DNA of 64,000 nucleotides from Erodium maritimum (lineage: Eukaryota; Streptophyta; Magnoliopsida; Geraniales; Geraniaceae), in contig OY997596.1 of the NCBI GenBank assembly GCA_963921825.1, positions 37,005,932 through 37,069,931 on the forward strand, written 5' to 3'. The notes under the pieces are model-generated. The model had not been told where the DNA came from, searched no databases, and saw only the letters and a list, made by a program, of their open reading frames with translations. A program made the position numbers and the translations under genes. Position 1 is the first letter of the stretch. Each line of letters starts with the position of its first letter. Shown in pieces: positions 24,113 through 37,017 of the stretch.

Positions 24113-24758
24113 GCTTGGTATCAGAGCTCGAGGTTTCAAACCTCGGACTGTCCGTCACTTAGGGGGGAGAGTCGAGTCAGTGTAGACCCGTCATGTCTTG
24201 AGTCTTCTTTTTGTTTGTGCGTATGTTACAGTATTTTGTTGCTGGCATACTGACTGTGTGTGATTGCGTGAACTGTTTTTTAACTGTCGCGGGTCGACTC
24301 AGGAGCGCTCCTGTAGTCGAACGTGACGGTGTTGATGTCAAGTCGGTACAACGTGGTTCGGGGACGCCTGAACCGGGTTGTAACTACGTGATGTCAAGGA
24401 ACGAAGTTTTAAAATGAAAGGGTGAAGGTTTTAAAATTATTGGCCCTGTTGGCATGCCTTGAACTTGATTGGCCCTATGGGCATATGTTTGATTTTTGAT
24501 TGGCCCGGTGAACGGGGGTCGTCGTGTCGTGTGGGTTGGTTTGCCGTCGCTTGTTTGGTGCACGTCGGTGCGGTCTCGTTGAGGTCTCGTTTACTAATGC
24601 TAGTATATAAAGTACGTTTAGCTTGAGCGGTGTAGCGCTTTAGTGATAAGCACGTTAGTGTAAGCTTAAGCGGGTGGACGTTAGTGCGTTTGTACTGTCG
24701 TTTTTATTTAAGTTCGCAAACTGAACGTTTGCGTGTATCCGTGCAGAGGATACTGTTT
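24113..24758 (+). other. Gypsy leader with primer-binding site
   Basis: tggtatcagagc starts at 24117, a few bases after the LTR end, and pairs with initiator tRNA-Met. The leader then carries repeated ttggccc-t words (24440-24510) and no convincing ORF before the gag start. Confidence 0.75.
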
Positions 24759-27700
24759 ATGGCTCGCGGTAAGCGGGGACGACCATCAGGAACGCGGGGC
24801 CAGGCACCCACGCGAGGCCGGCGGGGACGGTCAGCAGGGGCACCAGGGAGGGTGCCGACCGTCGAGCCCGCCGACTATGCGGAGGCACAGGGTACTCCTG
24901 TCGGAGAAGACAGGAGGAGTGATGCGGGGCCGTCTGCAGGCACCCCCAGTGTTCCGCCAGTCGCGGACCCTCCAGTGATGACTGCCCTGGATGAGCTTAC
25001 CAGGACCGTTCAGAGTTTGGTGGCGATCATCGCCAGCCGAGAGTCGGCTTCGCCAGCACCAGAGGCAGCCGCAGTCCCGGTGAGGGCCGCTCAGACCGAG
25101 GATCTTACCTCCCGAGCGCTACTAGATTTCCTGAAGCTCGGGATACCTGTTTTTGTCGGGGAGCCGAATCCCGACCTGGCTAAGCGATGGATAGAGCAGG
25201 TCACACGAGACTTGGACACATCGGGTGTCGAGGATGGCCGTCGGAGAGTGTCCTTCGCGGCCCATCAGCTGAGAGACAGCGCCTACCACTGGTGGGGGCG
25301 GGTGAAGGACACGGTCGGATACGACTACAGCGTATTCCAGGAGGTATTCATGGCACAGTACTTCCCCGAGTCGGCCCGGCTGGAGCGACATCGGCAGTTC
25401 TTAGACCTGGAGCAAGGGGGGATGACGGTAGGAGAGTACGAAGCCAGGTTCACAGCCTTGGCCAGATTCGCCCCTGAGATGGTGACGAGCGAGGCGAACC
25501 GTTGCCTGCGGTTCCAGGACGGATTGAGGCTGGGCATCCGGAACCAGGTTCTCGCCTTGAGGATACGGAAGTATACCGACCTCGTGGACACCGCAGCTAC
25601 AGTAGAGCAGGGCGCCAGGGATGCAGTCAGGAGCCGTGAGGTCCGACCTCGGCCGATCAGTTGGGCAGGGCCGTCAGACTCACGAGACTCGCGGAGGCAG
25701 AGGACCGCGGGATCCTTCCGACCACCGCCTCATCAGAGTGGATCGAGACAACAGGGGTCAGTGGCATCAGTGGGGCCAGTCGCCTCAGAGAGGAGGCCGT
25801 CATGCTATCACTGCGGGCAGCCAGACCACTCACAGCGAGACTGTCCGACGAGGGGAGGAACCGCGGCAGTACCAGCTACTAGCCGGACAGGCCAGGGCTC
25901 GGGGTCAAGGGCTGATGAGATCAGCTGTTACCGATGCGGCCGGGCCGGTCACACTATGGCATGGTGCCGAGAGCAGTTGGGGGAGACATCAGTGCAGCGA
26001 CCGCAGCAGTCGCGGACAGTACAGTCGCCCAGAGGTCGCCCTCGACAGGGTCAGCAGCCGAGATCATCACGGCCGTCTACGAGCGCACCAATTCCGAGAC
26101 AGCAGCAGAGTCACGGGAATCCAGCAGCCAGTGCGCAGGGTCAGAGGCAGCAGGCCTCGCAGGGGAGAGTATATGCAGTCACCGACTCCAGAGCCCCAGG
26201 ACCTAGCACGTACCGTGAGACCATCCAGGGTACGTGTTTGTTGTATCATTTATGGGCTTTGTTCTTGTTTGATACCGGGGCATCGCACTCTTTTATTTCG
26301 TCGGGTTGTGCTGAGAGGTTGGGGTTGAGCTTAGAGCCGTTGAGTCCACCCCTATGCCTGGACACCCCAGTTGGGGGTGGTGCATCGTTGACTAGAGTAT
26401 GTCGTGCCTGCGAGATTAGAGTCGCAGACTGTCCTTGCCCTGGTGACCTTCTCGTGTTGGGGATGACTACCTTTGATGTGATTTTGGGTATGGATTGGTT
26501 GTCGAGGTACCGAGCCAACATCGATTGCTACAGACGACGAGTGACAGTGACAGTGGGCGGTACGAAGGTGACGTGCGTGCTGGGGAGTAAGAGTGGGGTC
26601 CTCCTGTCGGCGTTGTCCGCAGAGGAGGAAGTACCGGCTGTGCAGAGCCGAGAGTTACCGAGAGTGGTATGCGAGTTCCCCGAGGTCTTTCCTGAGGAGT
26701 TGAGCGGGCTGCCACCGATTCGTGAGGTGGAGTTCGGGATTGACCTAGTGCCGGGAACGGCGGCGATATCGATGGCGCCTTACAGGTTTGCGCCGGCAGA
26801 GTTGACTGAGCTGAAGCGTCAACTGGAGGAGCTTCAGCAGAAGGGGTTTATCCGTCCGAGTGCATCGCCGTGGGGAGCACCAGCACTCTTCGTGAAGAAG
26901 AAGAGTGGAGAGCTACGGATGTGTATAGATTACCGGAAGCTGAACCGGGTTACGGTGAAGAACCGGTACCCGATGCCGAGGATCGATGACTTGTTTGACC
27001 AGTTGAGAGGGGCGACTCACTTCTCGAAGATCGATCTGCGATCCGGTTATTATCAGTTGCGAGTCCGTGAGGGGGACGTCGCAAAGACTGCATTCCGGAC
27101 ACGCTATGGGCATTACGAGTTCCTGGTGATGCCATTCGGACTGACGAACGCGCCAGCAGCGTTCATGGACCTGATGAACAGCATCTTCCGGCCGTACCTG
27201 GATCAGTTTGTGGTGGTGTTCGTGGACGATATCCTAATATATTCGCAGAACGAGGCGGCGCATGAGGCACATCTGAGGGTTGTTCTGACCCTACTGCGCG
27301 AGCACCAGCTATATGCCAACCGGGAGAAGTGCGAGTTCTGGCTCTCTGAGGTGAGATTCCTCGGCCACATCGTATCCCGTGACGGTATCCTGGTCGATCC
27401 GTCGAAGATCGACGCGGTCTCGAAGTGGGCACGGCCCACGAGTGTTTTCGAGATCCGCAGCTTTCTGGGATTGGCAGGCTACTATAGGCGATTTGTCCAG
27501 GATTTTGCACGACTAGCCGCACCGATGACTCTGTTAACGCGCAAGGGTGTTGGGTTCGTGTGGACAGATGACTGTGAGCGTGCGTTCGCGGAATTGAAGA
27601 CTCGACTGACTACAGCTCCGGTGTTAGTGGTGCCCGAGCGAGGGATTGGCTATGATGTTTACTGCGATGCATCCGGAGAGGGACTGGGTTGCGTGCTGAT

Positions 27701-29666
27701 GCAGTCGGGCAGAGTTGTGGCTTATGGCTCCAGGCAGTTGAAGATACACGAGCGCAACTATCCTACCCACGACTTGGAGCTAGCAGCAGTCGTGTTTGCG
27801 CTAAAGAGCTGGCGATATTACCTGTACGGCGAGGGGTTTCAGGTGTTCTCGGATCACAAGAGCCTCAAGTACATATTTTCCCAGCGAGACCTGAACATGC
27901 GTCAGCGACGGTGGATGGAACTACTCGAGGAGTACGACTTCGAGCTACACTACCACCCAGGCAAGGCGAACGTTGTCGCCGACGCCTTGAGTAGGAAGTC
28001 GGCTCCGAGCCTCGCCAGCATATCTGTCCGAGAGTGGGACATGATGGGGGAGCTGAGCACATTCGGGCTTGAGCTAGAGGAGGTTACTTGCGGTGTTGCC
28101 ATGTGCTCCCTAGTGGCTCAGCCCTCACTGCTTGCCCAAGTGTTGGAGGCGCAGAGGGAGGACGTCGAAGCATCAGAGATCCGCGAGAGAGTCGTCAGGG
28201 GTGACGAGGTGGTGGGCTGGCAGGACAGTACTGATTGGGGACTACGGTACCGCGGGGGGCTGTTCGTACCAGTTAACTATAGAGATGCCGTGTTACGAGA
28301 GGCACACCATTCGCGTCTCGCAGTGCATCCGGGGGGCACCAAGATGTACCGTGACCTCAGGAGGCACTACTGGTGGCGCGGCATGAGGAGAGCAGTCGCA
28401 GAGTTTGTGTCGAGATGCCTTGTCTGTCAGCAGGTGAAGGCAGAGCATCAGCGTCCCGCGGGATTGTTACAGCCACTACCGATTGCTCAGTGGAAGTGGG
28501 AGCACATTACGATGGATTTTGTGTGTGGACTACCGAGATCGCCCAAGGGAAACGACGCCGTGTGGGTGGTAGTCGACCGGTTGACCAAGTCGGCCCATTT
28601 TCTGGCTATGAGGATGACAGACCCGGTCGACAAGTTGAGCAGTCTGTATATCCAGGAGATAGTGCGCCTCCACGGGGTCCCGGTGTCGATAGTGTCTGAC
28701 AGGGATCCCCGCTTCACGTCCAGGTTCTGGCCGAGTCTGCAGAAGGCACTGGGGACAGAGGTCCTACTCAGCACAGCACATCATCCTCAGACAGACGGTC
28801 AGTCTGAGCGTACCATTCAGATCTTGGAGGACATGCTGCGAGCATGTGTGCTGGATTTCAGGGGATCTTGGGAGACCCACCTGCCATTGGCCGAGTTCGC
28901 CTACAACAACAGCTTCCAGGCCAGTATCGGGATGGCACCGTTCGAAGCGTTGTATGGTAGGCCGTGTCGGTCACCAGTATGCTGGGCAGAGGTGGGGGAC
29001 AAGAGTCTGCTGGGGCCAGATCTTGTCAGAGAGACGACGGAGAAGGTCACATTGATCCGCGATCGGTTGAGGACCGCGCAGAGCCGGCAGAAGAGTTATG
29101 CAGACAGGCGACGTCGACCTCTTGAGTTTGCAGTCGGGGATCACGTGTTCCTGAAGGTGAGCCCGAGGAAGGGGCTGGTGCGGTTCAGGCGCAGCGGGGG
29201 AAAGTTGGCTCCGAGGTACATAGGCCCGTTCCAGATCTTAGACAGAGTGGGAGTCGTGGCTTATCGTCTGGCGTTGCCACCGCAGCTTGGGAGAGTACAT
29301 AACGTCTTCCACGTATCCCAGTTGCGGCAGTACAACGCAGACCCCTCCCACGTCATCGAGTGGACTGATATCGAGGTGGCTGATGATGTCTCCTATGAGG
29401 AGCAGCCGGTTCGGATCATGGACACACGGCAGCAGATTCTGCGGGGAGGCAAGATTATCCGCTTGGTCCGAGTGCAGTGGAAACATCACGGAGCTGAGTC
29501 GACGTGGGAACGCGAGGACGAGGTTCGCGCGAAGTATCCCGGCCTGTTCGACTCCCGAGGTACGTCCGTTTTAAATTTCGCGGACGAAATTTCTTTAAGG
29601 GGGGTAGACTGTAATAACCACTTCTGGTCAACGTCAGTCAAACCTGCGAAAAACAGGAAAATTTAA
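24759..29666 (+). CDS. Gypsy gag-pol polyprotein with chromodomain (1635 aa)
   Basis: I prefer the ATG at 24759 ([11 protein letters not shown]), 25 codons inside the longest frame, because it starts the basic N-terminus typical of the family. Visible order: capsid-type gag about residues 120-300; two CCHC knuckles near 348-361 and 390-403; aspartic protease with DTGAS near 505; RT with FVDD near 821-824; RNase H with an Asp near 970; integrase HHCC zinc module near 1180-1230; a DDE core with D near 1252, D near 1312 and E near 1349; chromodomain about 1546-1605. The stop lies inside the 3' LTR. The copy looks whole. RT before integrase is the Ty3/gypsy order, and the chromodomain marks a chromovirus. 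Confidence 0.95.
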   Translation: MARGKRGRPSGTRGQAPTRGRRGRSAGAPGRVPTVEPADYAEAQGTPVGEDRRSDAGPSAGTPSVPPVADPPVMTALDELTRTVQSLVAIIASRESASPAPEAAAVPVRAAQTEDLTSRALLDFLKLGIPVFVGEPNPDLAKRWIEQVTRDLDTSGVEDGRRRVSFAAHQLRDSAYHWWGRVKDTVGYDYSVFQEVFMAQYFPESARLERHRQFLDLEQGGMTVGEYEARFTALARFAPEMVTSEANRCLRFQDGLRLGIRNQVLALRIRKYTDLVDTAATVEQGARDAVRSREVRPRPISWAGPSDSRDSRRQRTAGSFRPPPHQSGSRQQGSVASVGPVASERRPSCYHCGQPDHSQRDCPTRGGTAAVPATSRTGQGSGSRADEISCYRCGRAGHTMAWCREQLGETSVQRPQQSRTVQSPRGRPRQGQQPRSSRPSTSAPIPRQQQSHGNPAASAQGQRQQASQGRVYAVTDSRAPGPSTYRETIQGTCLLYHLWALFLFDTGASHSFISSGCAERLGLSLEPLSPPLCLDTPVGGGASLTRVCRACEIRVADCPCPGDLLVLGMTTFDVILGMDWLSRYRANIDCYRRRVTVTVGGTKVTCVLGSKSGVLLSALSAEEEVPAVQSRELPRVVCEFPEVFPEELSGLPPIREVEFGIDLVPGTAAISMAPYRFAPAELTELKRQLEELQQKGFIRPSASPWGAPALFVKKKSGELRMCIDYRKLNRVTVKNRYPMPRIDDLFDQLRGATHFSKIDLRSGYYQLRVREGDVAKTAFRTRYGHYEFLVMPFGLTNAPAAFMDLMNSIFRPYLDQFVVVFVDDILIYSQNEAAHEAHLRVVLTLLREHQLYANREKCEFWLSEVRFLGHIVSRDGILVDPSKIDAVSKWARPTSVFEIRSFLGLAGYYRRFVQDFARLAAPMTLLTRKGVGFVWTDDCERAFAELKTRLTTAPVLVVPERGIGYDVYCDASGEGLGCVLMQSGRVVAYGSRQLKIHERNYPTHDLELAAVVFALKSWRYYLYGEGFQVFSDHKSLKYIFSQRDLNMRQRRWMELLEEYDFELHYHPGKANVVADALSRKSAPSLASISVREWDMMGELSTFGLELEEVTCGVAMCSLVAQPSLLAQVLEAQREDVEASEIRERVVRGDEVVGWQDSTDWGLRYRGGLFVPVNYRDAVLREAHHSRLAVHPGGTKMYRDLRRHYWWRGMRRAVAEFVSRCLVCQQVKAEHQRPAGLLQPLPIAQWKWEHITMDFVCGLPRSPKGNDAVWVVVDRLTKSAHFLAMRMTDPVDKLSSLYIQEIVRLHGVPVSIVSDRDPRFTSRFWPSLQKALGTEVLLSTAHHPQTDGQSERTIQILEDMLRACVLDFRGSWETHLPLAEFAYNNSFQASIGMAPFEALYGRPCRSPVCWAEVGDKSLLGPDLVRETTEKVTLIRDRLRTAQSRQKSYADRRRRPLEFAVGDHVFLKVSPRKGLVRFRRSGGKLAPRYIGPFQILDRVGVVAYRLALPPQLGRVHNVFHVSQLRQYNADPSHVIEWTDIEVADDVSYEEQPVRIMDTRQQILRGGKIIRLVRVQWKHHGAESTWEREDEVRAKYPGLFDSRGTSVLNFADEISLRGVDCNNHFWSTSVKPAKNRKI

Positions 29667-32630
29667 AAATTTTAAGACAGACACTTAACTTAACTTAAAT
29701 TGACCCCGAGGGTCATGCCGGACTTAAGTTGACCCCGTTATCGACTAAAATGAGTTACGGGGGACTCAGGGCAACTTCCTGGTCATTTTGGGAAAGATTG
29801 ATTTTTCGCTGGAAAAGTCACCCGAGCGACGTTTTGGTCCATTCAAGGACCGTTTTGGACCCGAAAAGCTTAGCCGTCGTCGTAGCGGTCTTAGTTGGGC
29901 CGTTTCCTTGAAGCCCGTCCAGTTTAAAATATTTTTGAGAAAAGTGCCCGTTCGGGGCCCGAAACGTCCGTTTTTCGCGAATCTGATTGGAAAATATCAA
30001 CTAGATATTTTCCAAAAGGTATGGGACCCACCTTGACACTTGTCAAGTATATGGTGGTGTAAATTTTGGAGGGAAATTGGGTGGATGTGGTGAGTTGGCC
30101 GAGTATAGGGTAAAAGGGAAAGGAGTTGGAGTTAGTTGTTATTTGTTTTAAAAATTAGAAAGAGGAAGAGAGGTTTTAGAGAGAGAAGGAGAAGGAGAAG
30201 AAGAGAGAAGAAGGAAGGTTGAGCTAGGGTTGGTGATCGAGCCCTTGGATCGAGTCAAAGCAAAGAGCAATCCCGTTCCCCTCATTCTCCTCTACGGTAA
30301 TACCCGAACCGATTCTCGTTTCGATTATTTTCAAGAGCTAGGGTTTGGTTATAAAATTTGGTTTAGGGTTGTGTAGAGATTAGAGAGGTGTTGGAGACGT
30401 TTTAGAGGTGTTTGGGAGAGAAATTTCACGTTTTCCGGTGACCGGAGGCTCGGGAGGAGCTCCGGCCACCGTGGGTGGTGGCTGGCCGGAGGTGGCAGCA
30501 GCCACCACTTGGTGGCCGAGCCCCTCCCTCAAACCCTAGGGTCTCGGCCGAGCCTCTTGGGTGGGGCCCACGTGCTCGGTTGCTCGGGTTTTAATGTTCG
30601 GGTGGTTTAAAACGTCCCCCGGACCACTTTTTCCTAATCGAATCGAAATTTGGAATTAATTTGGAGAAGTTGTAATTAACGGGTTTTGGGAAACTTTAAA
30701 CGTTAATTAATTGACTTAGAAGTCGGAATTCAATTCCGTCAAGTGCGTTGGGTTCCTTGAAATATTCTAAGACCGTAGAAACGAAAACGGGGACTTTTGG
30801 AGCCCCGGAAGGCAATTAACCAAAACCGGGCAGATTCGCCATGTCGGGCGAATCTGGCCCTTACGGGTCCTTTTTCGGCGATATCGAATAATTGGGAAGT
30901 TTGGGAGTGATCGGCTTTGTCGGGGTTATGTTTGGGCGTTAAGTTTATTAATTTTCGGTTTATTCGTACTAGTTTAAAGGTACTTTGAAATTGTGTTCTT
31001 TTAGATCGTGCTACGGACCGAGGCAAGGGAAAGCTCGGCGAGTGACTAGGTCCACTTCGGGTTTTGTTGGAGCGCTTTTGGATCTATATACGAGGTAGGG
31101 AAAAGTAGCCGGATCTCGGCCCTGATTAGGGAAAGTTAATAGTAGAATTGCATGTGACACCGGGGTGTCGTGGGTTATTTAGATTTATTTAATTATTAGA
31201 AAAGCATGTTACGGGAACTTAGTAATTATGAGAAAGGCATGTGACACTTAGTAGTGTCGTAGGAGCAGAGAACTTAGCGTAATTGATTTACTGGAGGCAT
31301 ATGACCATGCCCGGAGGTTGTTTGTGAAACTAGTGATCTTAGGACCGTTGGAGGCATCGAGTATGCCGGAGGTTGTCGTGCGTTTTATTTAATTCTTGAG
31401 TTTGGGTGGCCTTGAGAGCCCGTCTTTAATTCTTGAGTTTGGGTGGCCTTGAGAGCCCGTCTTTAATTGTTGAGTTTGGGTGGCCTTGAGAGCCCGTATT
31501 TAATTGTTGAGTTTGGGTGGCCTTGAGAGCCCGTATTTAATTGTTGAGTCGGGGTGGCCATGAGAGCCGTGTATTTAATTTGGTGTCTTGAGTGGCAGCG
31601 AGTGCCCGTGGGGTTGTTGAACCCGAGTCTTGACTGTTGAGGTGTCTTGAGTGGCCTTGAGTGCCTGTGTGATTGAACTTGCCTGTGATTGTGATTGTGG
31701 TTACCTGGGGTGGTGAGTTCTAAAGGTCGACAGCCTGATCCGACTTAGTGTCGATGAATTGCGAGTTCTAAAGGTCGACAGCCTGATCCGACTTAGTGTC
31801 GATGAATTGCGAGTTTTAAAGGTCGACAGCCTGATCCGACTTAGTGTCGATGAATTGCGAGTTCTAAAGGTCGACAGCCTGATCCGACTTAGTGTCGATG
31901 AATTGCGAGTTCTAAAGGTCGACAGCCTGATCCGACTTAGTGTCGATGAATTGCGAGTTTTAAAGGTCGACAGCCTGATCCGACTTAGTGTCGAGGAATT
32001 GCGAGTTTGAAAGGTCGACAGCCTGATCCGACTTCGTGTCGAGGAATTGCGATAGGTCGAACCCTGACCTGATTGAGATTGGTTACTGAGCAGCTGGTGT
32101 GCGATCCTTTGTGATCTTGTTTGGTGTTGTGTCGTTTCGTTCGAGTCCTTGAGGAGGTCGTCGATAGTTGTGTCGGGTCTACACTGTTTTTATCGAGTGT
32201 CGAGTCTGTTGAGGAAGGTGACGGGTTGTGGGTCAGTTGAGTACTTGAGTTGGGGACTGTAGTCCCGGCGTTGGGTTTGGTTTTAGTGTTACTGGCTTTT
32301 TCTGCTAATTATGCCATAGTCAGTCTGTTATCCGTGGAGGTGAGCGAACGCTCACCCCTAGCTGCTTTTCCTACAGGTACTGATCACCGGACGGACTAGG
32401 TTAGCTCTTGAAGTTCATGGAGCTTGGAGCGGAGTCTGGTCTTTACTTTTGTTGAGTCTAGTGACGGATGTTGTACCTTGTCCACTTGTTGGGACGTTTT
32501 TGTATTGTAGATACTATTATTTTGAGAAGTAAATGGAAATGTCAAAGCTGTTATTGAAAACAGGTTTCAAGTGTTCATGTTTTTAAAAGTTCGCGTCCCG
32601 AGTTCGGTTCGCTGAAATCGGGGCGTGACA
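29610..32630 (+). repeat. 3' LTR of the gypsy element
   Basis: Preceded by the purine tract tttaaggggggtaga (about 29595-29608) and followed by the agttt duplication at 32631-32635. Essentially identical to the 5' LTR, with its minisatellite arrays at about 31394-31574 and 31722-32053. Confidence 0.96.
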
Positions 32631-32635
32631 AGTTT

Positions 32636-32906
32636 GCAATGGAAAGAGACTCCTTGTGGAAAGCTGTGATTTGTAGCAAATTTGGCTGGCATCCTTCTGA
32701 GTGGGATCTATCAAACTTTTCTGAAATTGGAAATCAAAGTGTTATGAATCATGTACTAGCTCTAAATGCTGACCCTTTATTCTCTGATCTCTTTGGAATA
32801 AAAGGGCTATCTTGGAAAGTTGGCTCTAAGTCTTTTTCTGGAAAGACATTTGGTGGGGGGATATTGCTTTCAAATACTTATTCCCAAGACTTTTCCTACT
32901 CTCACA
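32636..32906 (+). pseudogene. L1-type LINE ORF2 fragment, part 2
   Basis: Continues the LINE split by the gypsy element: MERDSLWKAVICSKFGWHP, then a WKVGSKSFSGKTFGG-like stretch. This matches the zf-RVT region downstream of the reverse transcriptase in plant L1 ORF2 proteins. A MITE enters at 32916. Confidence 0.75.
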
Positions 32907-32915
32907 AAACAAAAA

Positions 32916-33346
32916 GGGAAAACTACAGATACCTACCCAAAACCATGATCATTTAACCGATGTTTACTCTGAAGTTTAAAGTTAATTGATGCATACCCTG
33001 AAGTTACGACTTGTAACTAAAAACCCCTTTTGTCAGCTAAAATGACGAAAATACCCTTAGTGATTTTTTAAAAAAATAATTTTTTTAACATATAAATGAA
33101 GTGATTTTTTAAATAAAAATGAAGTCATTTAATAAGTAAATATATAAATATAACAAAAGTAATTTTTAAATAATTTTTTTAACATAATTATTGGAGTGTA
33201 GTTGAGGGTATTTTCATCATTTTAGCTGACAGAGGGGTTTTGAGTTACATTTTCGAAACTTCAGGGTATGCATCAGTTAATTTTGAATTTTAAGTAGGCA
33301 TCAGTTAAATGGGCATGGTTTTGGGTAGGTATCCGTAGTTTTCCCA
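32916..33346. mobile_element. 431-bp MITE with 9-bp target duplication (Mutator-like)
   Basis: Terminal inverted repeats start GGGAAAACTAC and are similar for about 60 bp. The flanking 9-bp direct repeat aaacaaaaa lies at 32907-32915 and 33347-33355. The 9-bp duplication fits the Mutator superfamily. The A/T-rich core (gtgattttttaaa, ttgagggtattttcatcattttagct) is shared with the MITE at 56620-57048. No ORF. Confidence 0.85.
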
Positions 33347-33355
33347 AACAAAAAT

Positions 33356-33625
33356 TTACTTATATCAGAAGCCAATATTACTGATGGAGCTTGGGATCCA
33401 TGCTTTAGAAGAACTCCTAGAGGAAGAGAAGAAAGTGATTTGATAGCCTTCCAACAAATTCTTCAAGATGTCTCTCTCAACAATCAACCTGATTCACTCA
33501 TTTGGACTTTGGATGCAAAAGGCTTCTCAGTAAAAAAGCTCTATTCGCTTATATAGACAGTTCCTCCTCCGCAAATGTTCTCCCCTGCTTGGTTTTATTT
33601 GGGAGCCTTAGACTATTCATAGATT
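33356..33625 (+). pseudogene. L1-type LINE ORF2 fragment, part 3
   Basis: Resumes after the MITE. One frame reads ITDGAWDPCFRRTPRGREES, then LIWTLDAKGFSVKKLYSLI, the C-terminal part of the L1 ORF2 zf-RVT module. It ends in a stop, and the LINE 3' tail cannot be traced further with confidence. Confidence 0.75.
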
Positions 33626-33824
33626 GTCTGCTTTGGTCTTGGATTGCTGGTTAAATCTGTTTTGGCATTAGATCAGGTGGGAAGCATCATTACATGACTC
33701 CTTGACCTTCAGAGCAATTGATCTGCAACTGGTGAGAAGCATTGCATATTTACATGGCTGCTTGATCGACTAAGGGGTGAGGGAGAGAGAGAGAGAAGGC
33801 ATGTTTTCTAAACAGGTGCAACGG

Positions 33825-34090
33825 TGAGGATTGTATAGGTATACATACCGTCACATTAGTTTTTTTTTTCTAATTTAGCCTCTGCGGCGGTATACATATT
33901 GTCGCACTAGTTTACCCAATAAAGCCTATGCAACAGTATACATATCATCGCAATAGTTTACCCAATTCAGCCTATGCGATGGTATGCATACAGTCGCATA
34001 AGTAATCATACTTAACCTACTACGACTGTATTTATACTGTTGTAAAGGCTTAAGTAGGATTATTTCTGCGATGATATTTATAATGTTAAG
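33825..34090. repeat. Degenerate ~48-bp repeats with paired gcgac/gtcgc words (CACTA-like subterminal type)
   Basis: About five units of the form agcctatgcgacggtatac plus atatcgtcgcaatagtttaccc. Each unit carries two short complementary words, so it could fold. Arrays of this kind are typical just inside the ends of CACTA (En/Spm) elements. The diagnostic CACTA terminus was not found, so the class is tentative. A related array lies at 43540-43970. Confidence 0.5.
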
Positions 34091-34340
34091 AGGTCACTTT
34101 TTATTCACATAAGAAACGCCAATTCATCTCTATATGCATTTTATCATCTCTTAGAAAATTCATCCAACTTATATCCTCCATTTTCTACAATTGTATATAT
34201 AATATTTGGAACATATATAATAATTAATACACTACTAATCAAAACACAATTATATAAAGAAAAATATTCGAAACCATTAGGGTTTCTCTCCTTTTCAAAA
34301 ACCTCTCTCCCCTTTAAACCATTCCCGTCTCTCTCCCGAC
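34091..34340. other. A/T-rich stretch without a gene
   Basis: No ORF or RNA gene recognised. A C/T-rich run (about 34280-34340) abuts the copia composite. It may be internal sequence of the element suggested by the repeats at 33825-34090. Confidence 0.35.
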
Positions 34341-34854
34341 TGTTAGATGGTTATGTATAAACGATAAACAAGTACAAGAGATAGAATTGAAATTGAACTG
34401 AGAAGTAATATTATTACCAAACTTTTGATTACAACAGAAAATCAGAATGAGAAATGGGTAAGTCGAGGCTTGGTACTCCAATATCCTTAAGACTTTCTAT
34501 TACCCTATATGGGTAAAGGTCTCCCAGGATACAACGACTTCGTAAGCGAACTCTAACCGATTGAGGAAGTCACCAAGATCATAGAGAATAAGAATTTGAG
34601 TTAAATCTGATATATTTTTCAAGTCTTGGATATGAACTATAAAAAGGCTCTTGGGAAGGGCAAAAAAACAAATGCGTGAGGAGACAAATCCCACGATTTC
34701 AGCCCCTAATTCATTGTCATAATCAGAATTGATTGTCAATTCAATTCTGATATTAAACATCATTCAAAGACTTCAAGTTTGAAATAAAATCAGATTTTTA
34801 ATAAAATATGGAAATGATATTTACACATCATCTTTTTTTCATTATTATCCTACA
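34341..34854 (-). repeat. Left (minus-orientation) LTR of the copia composite
   Basis: In the minus sense it starts TGTAGGATAATAATG and ends CATCTAACA, just after the tract tttttgtggggga. It aligns along its length, with many differences, to the LTR at 41306-41835 (shared gttgtatcctgggagacc and cttaaggata-tggagtacca blocks). Confidence 0.8.
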
Positions 34855-35393
34855 ATCCCCCACAAAAAATGTGATGGGTAAAGAAATAACAACGACGAAG
34901 CGGTGACTTCACAAAGCCGATACCTGCATAGGATAGGTAGATGTTCATCCTTGAACCTTCCCTTGTGAAAGTATATTTACTTTGCTGATTGACTAATAGA
35001 CGTGATGTCCTTGAACTATTCTGTCATTTATGCAAATGATAATATATTCCACACAGATACCAACACAACCGGTCGTGGTTCTCATGGGTGTGCCCGTTAT
35101 GGTCATGAGCACTGCCTGGTTCTGCAAGAGTTTAAGATGACTAGCCTCATTAGTCACCCTTGAAGCGACCCCACTTCCTCTCACATAGGTGATTCACTAT
35201 GCTCAATACTCTTGATGCAAGTAATCATTAAAAGCAATGCTTATCCTAAACATGTCACTGGTTTGCATCATAGGAATGGACTGGGGTTGACCCCCACAGT
35301 GAACGTACACGGTTTATGTAATTAGGTTGTCCCATTGAACCTAGATCTTGGGATCTCCAGTCAACTAGGTTGGGTTTTCCTTCACATGACGCC

Positions 35394-36071
35394 TTATATT
35401 TTTGCAGGCTTTAGTCTCATTCCTTTGGATGCCTTTAGAACGAGATCTCTAGTTAAACCTTTGGTTAGCGGATCCGCAATGTTATCCTTTGATCGTACAA
35501 AATCAACATCGATAACTCCCGTAGAGATCAGTTGTTTAATGGTGTTGTGTCGACGACGCATGTGTCGACTCTTACCATTATACATCAAATTGTGTGCCCT
35601 AGTAATTGATGATTGATTATCACAATGCATGCAAACCTTGGACACAGGTTTTGGCCAGTTGGGAAAATCCTCCAAGAAATTTCGTAGCCACCCAGCTTCT
35701 TCGTCGACTTTATCAAGGGCTACAAACTCAGATTCCATTGTCCATCTGGTTATTATCGTCTGTCTTGAGGATTTCCACAACACCGCTGCTCCTACTAGGG
35801 TGAAGACATATCCACTTGTGCCTTTGGAATCTTGAATATCAGATATCCAACTAGCATCAGAATATCCTTCTAGTACAGCCGGTTCTCTCGTGTAGTGTAG
35901 TCCATAGTCACGAGTGTCTCGTAAATACCTTAGTATTCTTATGATAGTTGTCCAATGGCCTTTCCCTGGATTGCTCGTGAATCGACTTAGTGTACTTACC
36001 GCGAACGCAATGTCAGGTCGCGTACAACTCGTGAGGTACATGAGACTACCTATGATTCGTGCGTATTCCAC
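35394..36071 (-). pseudogene. Copia RNase H fossil
   Basis: A 225-residue open stretch shows the copia RT-RNase H connection ([20 protein letters not shown]) and the RNase H region ([38 protein letters not shown]). These are Ty1/copia landmarks. It belongs to the minus-strand arm of the composite. The element as a whole is broken. Confidence 0.85.
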
Positions 36072-36401
36072 TTTGTCAACGCTTTCGCCTTTTTTTTAGA
36101 CAATTGTAGACTTGTGTTTATTGGAGTTCTAGCGACTCCAGTGTCCTCCTTTCTGAACTTATTCAGTATCTTGTCTACGTAATGTGACTGAGTTAAGGTG
36201 ATACCATCTGATGAACGTTTGATTTGGATGCCCAAAATCACATCAGCTAGTCCCATATCCTTCATGTCAAACCTAGAGTTTAACAAGTCCTTGGTCATCT
36301 TTATCATAGAATAATATATCCTTCCTTTGTCGTTTTGGCGTATATGCACTTGTCACATTCGTTTATTTTGTACCCATTGTCCAACATGACATTGTCGAAT
36401 C

Positions 36402-36899
36402 TTATGTGCCATTGTCTATGTGCTTTTTTAATCCGTATAAGGATTTCACCAGCTTGCATACCTTTCTTTCTTGACCTGGAGATATAAAACCTTGAGGTTG
36501 TTCCATATATATCTCTTCATCTAGATCTCCATTGAGGAATGCAGTTTTTACATCCATCTGATGAACATCCAAATTCCGCAGGGCGGCGATTGCTAGTATC
36601 ATCCTAATGGATGTTATTCTCGACACATGAGAATACGTATCAAGGTAATCAAGGCCTTCCTTTTGTCTGTATCCTTTTACAACCAACCTGGCCTTGTACT
36701 TTTCTATTGATCCATCAACTTTTAGCTTACGTTTGAAAATCCATTTAGAACTTAGTGGTTTTATTCCCGGAGGAAGATCCAATAGTTCCCACGTATGATT
36801 TTGCAAGATGGATTGAATTTCGCCTTTTACTGCCTCTTTCCATTGAGGTTTTTCTGACAAATTCATAGCTTGAGATTCTGACTCTACCATATAGGTCAT
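36402..36899 (-). pseudogene. Copia reverse transcriptase fossil (N-terminal half)
   Basis: A 165-residue open stretch shows the start of the copia RT: WKEAVKGEIQSILQNHTWEL, KWIFKRKLKVDG, KARLVVKGYRQKEG, HQMDVKTAFLNGDL. Between it and the RNase H piece, further copia RT sequence is readable (36050-36349). Upstream (to about 37010) a charged linker leads toward the missing integrase. Confidence 0.85.
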
Positions 36900-37017
36900 G
36901 AAGTCTGGGCCAAAGGATGTTTCTATCCTTTCCCTTTTACTTCTTCTAGGTTCAACCTCTTCGTTGTCTTGTACATCAGTTTCACTCTCTTCTTCCTTTT
37001 GGTGATCATCACTCTCA

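Larger units (their letters stand above)
21092..32630 (+). mobile_element. Whole-looking young Ty3/gypsy chromovirus (Tekay/Del-like)
   Basis: The 11.5 kb element has LTRs at 21092-24112 and 29610-32630, 3021 bp each and TG...CA. The target duplication agttt at 21087-21091 and 32631-32635 is perfect. By eye the LTRs differ at about three positions (about 0.1%), so insertion was recent, tens of thousands of years at usual plant substitution rates. A tRNA-Met primer site follows the 5' LTR and a purine tract precedes the 3' LTR. A single open gag-pol frame with a C-terminal chromodomain fills the internal region. Very long LTRs with a chromodomain suggest the Tekay/Del clade (inference). It interrupts an L1 LINE. 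Confidence 0.96.

Noticed and set aside
24684-24758. Upstream ATG that lengthens gag by 25 codons
   Set aside because: The ATG at 24759 gives the basic gag N-terminus typical of the family. The upstream codons look like leader sequence.
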